Assembly (NCBI GenBank): GCA_029844215.1
Contig: CM056728.1
Location: forward strand, 89,341,676 to 89,405,675
DNA length: 64,000 nucleotides
DNA from: Przewalskia tangutica
Lineage: Eukaryota > Streptophyta > Magnoliopsida > Solanales > Solanaceae
Direction: 5' to 3'
Every line of letters starts with the position of its first letter. Positions within the stretch are counted from its first letter, which is position 1. The notes beneath the pieces were generated by a model. It made no database searches. It was not told where the DNA came from and saw only the letters and a list, made by a program, of their open reading frames with translations. The position numbers and the translations under genes were made by a program. Below are positions 35,696 to 46,661 of the stretch, in pieces.

Positions 35696-36325
35696 TTCTA
35701 GAATCCTAATTGAAACCCTAAGAAATTCAAAATACAAAAACAAAAATAGAATTGAAATTAAAATTGCAAGGAAAGAAAGATAAAAGTGAGACACAATAAT
35801 TGAAATCAAAGGCAACCAAGGATATATTAAACCCAAGACCTCCTTTAATAAATTCAACTAAAACACCTACACTATAGATAATTTCCACAAGTGAACATAT
35901 TCATGTGAGAAATTATGGAAGTGTTCTCCAACAATAAAGAAATTACACTATAACTAAGCTTATCACTAATTATATGCCTAAGTAGAATTCTAATGAAAAT
36001 ATTAATTTGTCATCCAAAAACCAACTATCAAATGAAACTAAGACAACCATTTATAGTTATGCCTATTACAACAAAGGTCCAAAAGTGGCCTTTGCACAAA
36101 TAACCCAAATTGGTTCTTCTTTAGCCACTTTGTGAAGTGACTCATTCTCTTGTATCTTCTTCTTCTTGAATATCCTCCCAATCTATCATCCAAACATTAT
36201 ACACTCATGAGATATTCTCTTCAAGCTCTTCCAACGCTCATCTCTTCATGAACATGGATTGTAATTCTTGGAGCTCTCTTGCTTGGCCACGAGTGAATGG
36301 TCTTGTGCTCGCTCGGGTCATATCA
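35696..36325 (-). repeat. 3' (left) LTR of element G
   Basis: Aligns from 35696 (TTCTAGAATCCTAATTG, where the partner reads TGATAGAATCATAATTG) to GGGTCATATCA at 36325. The terminal TG has mutated to TT, so this end is degraded. Confidence 0.85.
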
Positions 36326-36345
36326 TACTCCCCTTCTTGGAAAGG
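36326..36345 (-). promoter_or_regulatory. Polypurine tract of element G
   Basis: On the minus strand CCAAGAAGGGGAGTA runs directly into the LTR start TGATATGACC. This places the left LTR as the 3' LTR. Confidence 0.75.
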
Positions 36346-36908
36346 ATTCGTCCTCGAATCTAAAGGTTCACCTACAACACAAGAAGATAGATCACATACA
36401 TTGAAAACATTGGTCTATTTAAGTGTCCCAACTTTTCTGACAGCTTTCGAGAGGAGCGAAGCTGCAGACTTGGGGATCTAGAGCAGGTCTTTATTGTATA
36501 TCCCTCGTGTCGAGAGCTACTTCCTCGAATATCAACGCAGGGAGCCACGGGGAGAGGACTTCCAGGGCTCGATCTACGGCAGCGTCCCGTGGTTTGGTAG
36601 AATAGACTGGGGCTCACTGTATATGAACTTCTCACACCTTTGAATCAAAACTCTGAGGCGAGCATCGTCACAGATCTCGATAGTAGTGCTTTCAGGGTTT
36701 ATACCAAATCTCCCGCCCTTTTGCCCAATTGAATTGCCATTTTCGTTAGATTCTTCGTATGTTGCTTGAGCATAGCTTGGTGCAACTCTTCTAACTTAAG
36801 ATTCAGATAAGAAAAGAGTTCCAAACCTTTATGCTCCGTACAAGTGTTGCATACAAGTTCCGGCCAAGATGATTGAGAAAGATTCAACCAATTTGAGGGG
36901 ACCTGATT
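36346..36908 (-). other. 3' end of element G between pol and polypurine tract
   Basis: Continuation of G across solo LTR F. A minus-strand frame gives LSQSSWPELVC... then KMAIQLGKRAGDLV, with no chromodomain or CR motif that I can identify. The end of the polyprotein lies somewhere between here and 50950. Confidence 0.5.
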
Positions 36909-39109
36909 TGTTACACCCCATAGTTTCAGGGTATGTATATGAGGACGTACGCAAGAGAATGCGACCTTAAGTTTGAAAAGGAAAAAAGATTTCTTTTTCC
37001 TATGAAAAATATTTCGGACCACGTGAAGGAAAAAAGTTTATTATTGAGAATTAGATTCTCAATTTTGGAAATTGAGACTTATAGAATTTATAAGAATTAT
37101 GGAATTTTATTTTCAGATTTAGTCATGTGGGGCCCACCCGAGAAATTTTACGTTTTGTGGGGCCCACAAGGTTTTCGATATTTGACCAATTATTGAGATA
37201 ATGGGGAGATGAAATATTTTGGACGAATAGGAGGGCGACACGTTTCACCCCATGGGGCCCATGTTGGGTGAAATGTGTGGACAAGTGGCTAGCCAAGTGG
37301 CTTAAGATATTTGTTGGACAAGTGGCTTGTGGGACCCACACACACTTGTTTCCAATCTCAACCACACACTTGTTTTAATCCTAGCCCTTGGTTGTCTTAT
37401 ATATACACACCTAGAGGTTGAAGACTTCAACACTTAGAAAATTTTGAGCAAAACCTTTGCTCTCTAAATGGTGTTCTCGGCCAAGGTTGGGCAGATTTCA
37501 GCCAACTTTGAAGAGGTATATCTCCTGGTATACGAGGAGTTTTTAAGTGTTTCAAAAGCCTAAAATAAATTTCGTCGAGTCTAGTTTCCAACGCAACAAA
37601 CCGTTCGTCAATCGGACATCGGAGCAAAGAGTTATGGATGTCACAATTTCAGCTGACAAAACAGTGAGAAAAAACGCTACACTAGGCCGAAAATGAGGGT
37701 GAAATCCTAGGCTTGTTCGTCGACTTTCGGAAGCAAACACTTGAAGAGAAGTTGGTTATAAGCTTGTGTTGGATGCTTGTGTATGATTGGAACGTAAAGA
37801 AAAGGAGCTAAACATGCTAAGGATCGACTTATAATCTTGGAAATTTTGGGCTTTTTTGAGGTAATAATCTTTGTCCTTTTAGTGAAGTTGGAAATTACAT
37901 ATGTTGTTGTTTACAATGAGTATGTGATATGTGGAAAGAAGATTGTAAAAATTTGGACCTTAACAAGATGTTAAAAACCGAAATTGGCATGCTAGCCATT
38001 AAGATGTTAAAAACCGAAATTGACATGCTAGCCATTAAAGTTGTTAAAACATTACCTATTACTTGTTGACATGAAGGAATCTTGTTAATAACAAGTTAAT
38101 GTAACTTATATACAGATTGGAATATAAGTTGGAATAATAAAGACGTAATGAAACAAGTATTGGCATGCTAGCAAAAAACTGGACAGTTTTGATTGTAGTA
38201 GTTGGCCAAGAACACCAACTAAAGGACTGGACTAATGGACTGTTTTTACATTTGGACTATGGACTGTTTTTACATTGGACTATGGACTAGTGTTAGTGGA
38301 CGGTTTTTGGTAGATTAAGGGGCTGAATTTTACACGTCCAGTTAGGCGTGTAATCCCCTTTGACTTGTTGTATTGTTTCGCCTTAAATATGACATTTGGT
38401 TATTGATTTTGGGCCTTGAAAAAGGTGGAAAAGTACGTAGAAACAGGGGAAGTGCTGCCCAATTTTCCGTAGAATAAGGGACCTTATGCTTAGAAATATT
38501 CTACGAAGAAAGCTAGAAGTTGATAGACGTGTTATGGTTATTATAGGTTGATACTCTACGCGCGGCATATTCGACTTGGCAAGTGGATTAAGCCGAGGAG
38601 GTATGTGAACTATTCCTATCCTCTTGAGCATGATTTTTGTGAAATATATAGTACGGTAGACGTACGTGTGTTAAATGAATTTGGTTTCATTTTTGTGTCC
38701 TTGACTTGATTCTAAAATGTTAAGAGACTTGAATTATTCTAAAAGTTGTGAAACCTTATTCGAAAGTAATTGATACTTGGTTTTAAAAGAATAAGTTCTC
38801 TTGGTTTCTCAAAAGAGTGTGATTGTTTTGAATTGCTTAAAAGTATAAGTGTTATAATAGCTTTATGGGAAGTTAGTTATAACGACTTGAGGAGGAAAAA
38901 AAGAACGGTTTACTTACTTGATTATAAAAGCCTTGTAATGATTTATGAAGGTGTAGTAAGTTGGTTTGATAAGTAAACGTGTTATGATACTACGGGTGTT
39001 AGTGTCTTGAGACTTTTTGTGTTAAGGAGGTTTTCCTAATTTGCTTATGTTGTTTACGATGGTCGGTTGCGTTTGTATTATATCACTTAAACCCTGGCCA
39101 TGTTACGTT

Positions 39110-39290
39110 GTTCATATTCCGCGGGTTAGCTACCCCCGATGCGAGGAGTACCTCATGCGGGTCCACGCGACCTATGCGGACTGAAGGGGGGGATTCCAGG
39201 AATTACCGCGGGTTTGCTACCCCCGATGCGAGGAATACCTCATGCGGGTCCACGCGACCTATGCGGACTGAAGGGGGGGAGTCCAGGATT
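39110..39290. repeat. Two-copy 72-bp GC-rich repeat in solo LTR F
   Basis: Core CGATGCGAGGAATACCTCAT, then GCGGGTCCACGCGACCTATG and CGGACTGAAGGGGGG. This is the cleanest form of the repeat zone that is degenerate in element 1 (17270-17690) and present in element 2 (42710-42930) and LTR A (3100-3350). Confidence 0.85.
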
Positions 39291-40889
39291 AAGGTTTGCA
39301 CAATGATACTATGGGAAAATGACCCTAGTTTGATCATTGGCTGCCTATTCAGAACCGGCCAGGTTACACCTATTTGCTCTCATATATACTATGGCACTAT
39401 GTACTGTTAATTGGTTTTTCATACATGTCTGTGGATTTGTTTTGGACTATTGTGATTTCATTACAGTACTTTCAGTTTCACATACTTGGTACTTGTTGTA
39501 CTGACCTCTTTCGGGGGGCTGCGTTCATGCCGCAGGTAGAGGTACACCGGTTGTTGATCCTCGCTCATAGGATCACAGTTGTGCGTTTTGGGAAGCTCCG
39601 TTTCTCCGGAGGCTTATCTTTTGGTATGGTTCCATGTCAGTGTAGGTACATGTACATTCAGGGGTATGGCGGGGCCCTGTCCCGTCATAGTTGTTGTTAT
39701 GCCCCGTAGTTCCGGAGTATGTATGTGAGAACGTATGTACAATGTATACGCCCTAATTAGGGTAAGATTGATAGAATTGTTTTCCGACGGAAAGTATTCC
39801 GAACCTTGTGAAGGAAATTTTGCGCTTTCAATATTTTTACGATTATGGAATTGTTCCGAGAGATAAAATATTTTGGATCAATAGGAGGGCGACAAGTGTC
39901 ACCCCTAGATGGGGCCATGTGGGACGAAATTGAGTGGACAAGTGGCCAAAAGTCTTGCATGGCTAGTCTTGGCTTGGATGAATTTGGCTAAGTTTAGTGG
40001 GCAAGTCTTGCATGGTCAAGGTCTTGCATGGTCAAGGTCTTGCATGGCTTTAGTAAGACAAGTGTGGGAAGGAACCTTCACATATGATCTCTACCTTACA
40101 CATGTGTTAATCTCAACCCTTGGTTGTGCTATATAAACCCCCTTAGTGGATGAAAATCAGCCACACTTAACATATTACAAGACTTGAAAAACATTTCCTC
40201 TCCCTCCTTCTCTATCTTGATTTCGTCCAACCCCCCCCCCCCCCTCCCCTAACCAAATGTTGTCCAAAAATTCTTAAACTTATAAGTGTTCTTCCTTAAT
40301 GTGTTAGGAAGATTTTTTAACCAAGAGTTAGACAAGATTTCACACCCCTAGCCTCAAAAACCTTACCTTGGCCGAGAGTAGGCAGATTTTCGAAACTGTT
40401 TTGGGCAGATTCTTAGTCAAGTTTGGAAGGGAATATCTCCTAGCATATAAGGTGTTTTGAGTGTTTCGAAAGCCTAAAATGAATTTCGTCGAGTCTAGTT
40501 TCCAATGCAACAAACCACTCGTCGATAGGATACTGGAGTAGAGAGTTATCGACGTTGCAAGTTCAGCTGACAAAGCAGTAGCTAAAAATCTGGACAGTCA
40601 CGTTTTTGGGCTATCTTGAGGTAATGAACCTTAACCTCCTTGTGAAGTTGATTTATTATGTATATATGGATATTACACATATATTGGGGGTATATTATGG
40701 ACTATAAGATATAAAGAAAGATTTGGATCTTGCTAAGAAGTTAACAACAAAGAAACTATAACTTATATAAAGATTGGAATATAAGTTGAAGGACTAATGA
40801 AGTAATTGAATAAGTATTATTGTAAAAGTTGGCCAAGGACCCCAACTTAAGGAACGTATCTACTTTGGACTTTTTACTTTGGACTTCAT

Positions 40890-41290
40890 TACTTATTGTT
40901 ATTATGAAGGCGAGATAGTAAACCGCGTTACCGTTTGGGCGTGTAATCCCCTTCTTTTACTTATTGTTATTATAAAGGGAGATAGTAAACCGCGTTACCA
41001 TTTGGGCGTGTAATCCCCTTCTTTTACTTATTGTTATTATAAAGGGAGATAGTAAACCGCGTTACCGTTTGGGCGTGTTATCCCCTTCTTTACTTATTGT
41101 TATTATGAAGGGAGATAGTAAACCGCGTTACCGTTTGGGCGTGTTATCCCCTTCTTTTACTTATTGTTATTATAAAGGGAGATAGTAAAACCGCGTTCCG
41201 TTTGGGCGTGTTATCCCCTTCTTTAGTTATTTTTGTTATGAAGGAGAGATTGTTAATCGCGTTCCGTTTGGGCGTGTTATCCCCTTCTTT
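40890..41290. repeat. 67-bp minisatellite in 5' LTR of element 2 (6 copies)
   Basis: Unit includes GATAGTAAACCGCGTTACCG, TTTGGGCGTGTAATCCCC and TTCTTTTACTTATTGTTATT. ACCGCG-type anchors fall at 40922, 40989, 41056, 41122, 41190 and 41256. The 3' LTR has the same six copies, with the same variants, at about 47840-48244. A single CCGTTAGACGTGTAATCC-like copy exists in solo LTR B near 12568-12585. Confidence 0.92.
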
Positions 41291-42469
41291 AGATTTAAGT
41301 ATTATTGCACCTTAATTATAGTAGGTTAATCACGGTTATCGGGCCTTGGAAAAGGTGGGAAATTGAGTAGAAACGGGGGAGGTGCTGCCGAATTTTCCGT
41401 AGGATATGGAACTTGTTCTTAGAAATATCCTACGAAGAGATCTAGAGGTTAATGGACGTTTCGTGGCCATTATAGGTGGAAGTTCAACAAGTAGCGTATT
41501 CTACTTGAAGGGTGGAAAAGGCTAGCAAGGTTATAGTACTTGGGAGCGTTTTACTAATAGTTGATAATCGTCGCGAGGTATGTGAACCTCTTCCTATCTC
41601 TTCTAGCATGATATTTGCGAAATATATATATAGTACGGTAGACGTACGTGTGTAAAATGAATTTGGTTTATTTAAAACATAAAGTGTTATAATGGCTTTA
41701 TGGGAAGTTAGTTATAACAACTTTATGTAAGTAAAGGAATGGTTTGTTGATTTTTAAAAAAGAAAAGATAAGAGACTTGACTCATATTTGACTTGATTTA
41801 ATATGTGAAGAACTTGAATTGTGTGGAAAATTTGAAACCTCATTCGTGAGTAATGAGTACTTGGTTTCGAATGATAATGTTATATCGATTGCGGAAATGA
41901 GAATAAATATCGAACATCCCACTGCAGCGTTAATAAAGGAAAATATAATGACAAATAATTAATATTATTAAAACAAGTAGAAACCTCCATCTGCATTTAT
42001 GCTAAGATAATAAAAAATTGTATTACATTTACTAGATCACGGTTGCTTTAATAAGGTCATTAATAACAAGTATTGATTTTTCTTAAATTCCAAAGTAAGG
42101 AACTTGTTTTCTAAAAGGATAGAGACTTGAGAATTTGAAGTGTGTTGGTTTAAAAGAAAGGCATGTTTTTGTCGTAAGATGGTTTAAAAAAGAAGGTATG
42201 GAAATTGTTTGGGTTTACTTAACAAGATGGTTACTCTACTTTGATGCTACGAGTATCGTGTGACCTTTTGTGAAAGAAATGGATCTTTTTAAAGAGTTAA
42301 AGTATGTAGTAGCTTGGGGTTAAAACCCGGATTTGTTGACATGAAATGCAAGTACCTTGTGTGAGTAACTTGCCTATGTTTTGTGATAGCTTTGTCATAC
42401 TTTCGTGTTGGCTTGATGAAGTAAACATGTTGTGATACTACGTGTGTTAGTACCTTGTGATGTTTGTGT

Positions 42470-42662
42470 AAAGAGGTTATTCTTGTTATGCTTATGTTGT
42501 TTGACGATAAGCCGTTGTGTTCGATTCTTGTGATGTTTGTGTAAGGAGGTTATTCTTGTTATGATTATGGTGATTACGATAAGCCGTGGTGTTCGATTCT
42601 TGTGATGTTTGTGTAAGGAGGTTATTCTTGTTGTGCTTACGTTGTTTAACGATAAGCCGTTG
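42470..42662. repeat. 72-bp repeat in 5' LTR of element 2 (about 2.7 copies)
   Basis: Unit contains GATAAGCCGTTGTGTTCGAT, TCTTGTGATGTTTGTGTAAG and GAGGTTATTCTTGTTATG. Repeated at 49430-49623 in the 3' LTR. Confidence 0.85.
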
Positions 42663-43737
42663 TGATAGTATTATACCACTCACCTCTTGACATGATACCG
42701 GGGGTTAAGCTGCCCCCCGATGCGAGGAATACCTCATGCGGGTCCCGGAGACCTATGCGGAGCTGCGGGAGTTCCAGGATTGTGTGCGAGGAATACCTCA
42801 TGTGGTCTATGTGGCCATGCGGACTACGAGAGTCCAGGACGATGCCGAGGATTAGCTACCCTCGATGCGAGGAATACCTCATGCGGGCCTAAGGTGGCCT
42901 ATGCGGACTGTGGGAGTCCACGATTAGGCACGCATAATGATACTATGGGCGATTGGCCTTGCTTCGATCATTCGCGGCCTAGAAAAGACCAGTTACATTA
43001 TATCTATTATTGCTCTTGTTTGTGATGTGGCACTATGTGCGGTTAACTTGGTTGTTTCATACATATTTGTGAATTGGTTTTAAAATGTTATGGTTATATT
43101 TGAGTGATGACCTTGAGGGCGTGAGTCCCTGACTTGACACGATTGTTTATAGGTTGTGAAATGATATCTTTTTAGAGACAATGTTGATGTTCATTACTCT
43201 TGTTGATTTGCCGGGCCTTGTGAAACGCATTTTGATTGTCATATACGTCTCCTGTTTTATATAAACTATTATGATTTCCTTTACAGTATTTTCAGTTTCA
43301 CATACTTGGTACCTGTTGTCTCGACCTCCTTGGGGCTTCGTTCATGCCGCAGTTGAGGTCGTAACTGGCGATCCGCACTCTTGGGATCACTGCTCAGCTT
43401 CTTGAAAGCTCCATTTCTCGGAGGCTTTGTCTTTGGTATAATCCACTGTCATTGTAGGTACTTGTACATTCGTGGTATGGCGGGAACCTGTCCGTCATAG
43501 TTGTGGTTACATTCTTGCAGTGCAGTAATCTTGTTGTGGCGGGGTTCGTAAAGGATGTAGCTCGCTCAAGTTTTGGTTTATATATACATGCCGAAAGACG
43601 ACATTTTCTTGGTTAGATTGTTCTTACTCTTTATTGTTCATGTCTTTGTTTTTATATTCCACTGGTTACTCTGATGTATATCTACTTGGGTGCCCGGGTA
43701 AGGCACGATCCACGCTCGGATCGGGTCGTGACAAAAG

Positions 43738-43750
43738 TGGTATCGAGCGA
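43738..43750 (+). promoter_or_regulatory. Primer-binding site of element 2
   Basis: TGGTATCGAGCGA four bases after the 5' LTR end at 43733; same reading as in element 1. Confidence 0.85.
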
Positions 43751-43935
43751 TTAATCCTCGGAAAGTGTCTACGCACCGTGTCTAGTAAGTCTTGATTATC
43801 GGTGTGTTGTGCACCATCTATAATCGTGAGGTCGCAGACATTTAGGATTGGTTTCCGTTCTTCTTACTCTGAGATCGTGCCTTAGAGCTATGTTATAAGT
43901 TGAACCCCTCTGACGAGTCTCTTTCGTTACCAGTT

Positions 43936-44940
43936 ATGCCTCCACGTAAGGCAACCCGCCCGAAGGGCAAGGCAAAGCGAGGCTGCGAGTAGAGAACATG
44001 GAGTACGAGGCACGTGCCTAACCTTTACCCGAGGTGATACCCCAGACGGCGAGTTCCACGACGTCGCCGGCCCCAGCAGAGTTTAGTACAGCGGCAGCAG
44101 TTCCTACTGCGGCCATGATATATGAGCCTTCAGTTCCACGACCGGGAACAGGGAATATGGATTACAAAGGGATGGCTCAGTTACTAGCTAGGATTTTTGC
44201 AAACAGAGAGTATTTAGTGCGCCGATATATCACGGGTCTAGACGATTATCTAGTAAAGGAGTGTACAAGAGTAGCTCTTGATCGAGCATGGACATTGCCG
44301 CGTCTGAGCTTATGCACTGCGAACTTCAGAACGTAGAGATCGACGGATTAACAAGATCAGCGAAGAGGCGAACAACAGGTCCTTTGGTGACTTTCGAGGC
44401 GGCGGCCTCGGCGGCGAACTAGTTATGCCCTCCGCCCGATTCGAGTAGTCCTCCGAGCTTGGGGCGTTCGGAGTATGCGAGAGTTGGTCGTGGCTCGTGG
44501 TTTCCGGTTCTGATTTACATAGGTTCTAGCCCGGCATTCGATTTTCCTTCAATGTTTACTATGTGGTAGCGTCATCCCGGAAATGTCGTCTTTTTACCAA
44601 TACTGTTTTACTGCGGCGGCAGGCCACGCGAGAGAGAATGTCTAGTAGGAGGGATACAGTGGGATAACTCACCCCACCGGGTCGATTCAATTGGTGGTTC
44701 GGAGAGGAAGGGGTGTTAGCCAGAGGAGGCCACCTCCACCTCGGTGTGGCCGATGTGGTAGGTGTCATTGTGGGGAGTGTTGTGCTACTTCGACAGTTTG
44801 TTATGCTTGCGGACAACAGGGCCATTTTGCGAGAAATTTTCCAACCAGAGGTGGCGCGGATGTTCTGACTCACGCCGGGATCGATGGTGATTCATCACCT
44901 TCTATAACTATGCGCCCAGCAGAGCTGGATTTTGATTAAG
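43936..44940 (+). pseudogene. Truncated gag with zinc knuckle, element 2
   Basis: ATG at 43936 starts MPPRKATRPKG, the family gag opening, with an early stop in the present reading. A second frame (44034-44336) holds the low-complexity N-terminal part, then LLARIFANREYLVRRYITGLDDYLVKECTRVAL, the C-terminal end of the gag core. At about 44797-44845 lies a CCHC knuckle, CYACGQQGHFARNFP, in which the fourth ligand Cys is Phe. The gag core is shorter than usual, as if its middle were lost. Gag may still matter in cis as packaging sequence; no intact protein is predicted. Confidence 0.72.
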
Positions 44941-46649
44941 AGCGACAAAGGGAAGTGAAGCAGTAGTTGCAAGTATATCCTTAACCCCCTAGAGACTAGT
45001 ATGCGTAATAGGAAGATTATATTTTAAGTGTTATGTTCGGAGAACATGGTGTTAATTGTGATTGGAAAACACGGGTGGTTAAAAAGGTAAGTTTGAGGAC
45101 AAGTAAATTGCGAACCTTAGAAATTATAACAGTTGAGACTTTAGATGTAAGGCCGACTTAAGTAAAAGATTTTACGTTTGGATCCTTGTCGAGATACATT
45201 GTATACGTGGGGTGTATTCAGGTGATAAGTCCATAAGTGGTGTGAAATGGAAGTGGGTAGCTGAGCTTAGAAGACCACTAGGTTCTCATGACCTAAATAG
45301 TAAGATTGTTCTGGATCAGGGAACGAGAGAGTTTGGCGCAAAAATGGGTCAGGTTGAGGCCAGATTGCGGGTCAACCCGCAGCCCGAATTAAGGTGGGTC
45401 AGTTTGAGGTAGTTCCGCTAGGTGATAGGATCACAAGGGTGTTAGGCCCAGGTTTAGGTAACCATCGTACGAGTTCGTGGATGCGTTCGACCCGATGCTC
45501 GGGCGATGGGGTCACCCATTTGTCTTTCAGATCGGGCCATTTACTCGGCGGAGGGTTATGCAAGATGTTTTATATCAGGAAGGTTGTAAGGTTGCACGGG
45601 GTTCCTACTTTTATTTTATGACAGGCAGTGTAGCCCAGTTTACGGCTATTTTCTTTTTTGGAGGTTTTACCAGGCGGGGATAGGAACTCAGGTGAGTCTC
45701 AGTATTGCATTCACCCTCGGGCCGACGGACAAACAACGCGTATTATCCAGACATTTGAGGATAGGTTACGGGCCGGTGTTTTGATTTCGAGGGAGTGGTG
45801 AGGATTATTTGCCTCGTGTTGAGTAGGTATTATAATAGCTACCATTTCAGTGTTCGGATGGCGCCTTACGAAGCCTTGTATGGGCGGAAGTATAGGTTGC
45901 CGGTCGATTGGTTCGATGTTGGCAAGGTTCAGATAGTTGGTCCATACTTGATTCAGCAGAATGAGGATAAGGCGAAGCTTATCCAGAGGAGGTTATTAGC
46001 AGCTCAGAGTCAACAGAAGTCTTGCAGATAATCGGCATCAACACTTGGAGTTCAGGTTGACGGTGGGCCTTCTTGAAGGTACCACCCCGGAAGGGTGTGA
46101 CGAGATTTGGAAAGCAAGGGAAACTTAGCCCGAGGTACTTTGGGCCTTTTCAGATCGTTTGTAGAATAGGTCAGGTTGCCTATAAGTTAGCACTGCCGTC
46201 CGACTTAGGAAGCGACGTCCGTCTTTCATGTTGCTATAATTCTAAGAGTATCGGAGATCCATCCAGTGTTCCCGATTAATGGCGACCAAGTTAAGGATAG
46301 TAACCCGAGTTTTAAAAAGCTGAAGTAATGACAAATGTGATACGTATATTAGGAACAGTTCGAGTGTACGAGGAGAGTACGATGAGTAAGAAAAGAGGCG
46401 AAGATGTGTTAAGCAGATGGAAGTATTCTTTTTATAAGTAAGGATGTGAAGAAAGTATCCTTTGGACCATGGGTGGAGCTAATAGTGTTGTATACGATGT
46501 AGAGATGATTCTTCGTTGGCTCGGATATGAGTTTTTGCGCGTACGTGGTATTATGGCCATGAGTGGCATAATTGATTTTGTTAGAATAAAGGGAAGACTA
46601 TCTAAACGCGGTATGTTTTGAGATTTAGAAGGAACATTCGGACGAATGT
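44941..46649 (+). pseudogene. Integrase fragment (catalytic end and GPY/F region), element 2
   Basis: From about 45560 the frames give YIRKVVRLHGVPTFI (integrase core, before the second Asp) and, near 45715-45770, a broken block like HPRADGQTTRIIQTFEDRLRAG, the region around the catalytic Glu. At 45825-46030 YNSYHFSVRMAPYEALYGRK... follows, and at 46100-46200 GKLSPRYFGPFQIVCRIGQVAYKLALP, the GPY/F module. A chromodomain is not evident. The part from 44941 to 45560 has no RT or protease motif I can recognise and also exists in element 1. Frames shift repeatedly. Confidence 0.75.
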
Positions 46650-46661
46650 TTCTAAGGAGAA
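46649..46661 (+). promoter_or_regulatory. Polypurine tract of element 2
   Basis: TTTCTAAGGAGAA right before TGTTATGC at 46662; the counterpart of 20383-20394. Confidence 0.8.

Larger units (their letters stand above)
39695..43733 (+). repeat. 5' LTR of element 2
   Basis: 4039 bp. TATA box TATATAAA at 40130-40137; G-box-like GACAAGTGTCACCCC near 39890; a long C run near 40230 that is shorter in the 3' LTR; 67-bp array 40890-41290; 72-bp array about 42470-42662; GC-rich repeat zone 42710-42930; U5 hairpin near 43689. Differences from the 3' LTR concentrate at about 42690-42780 and 43310-43720. Confidence 0.94.

Noticed and set aside
35452..35709. 85-aa ORF as a small gene
   Set aside because: No recognisable domain; it runs into the LTR of element G.
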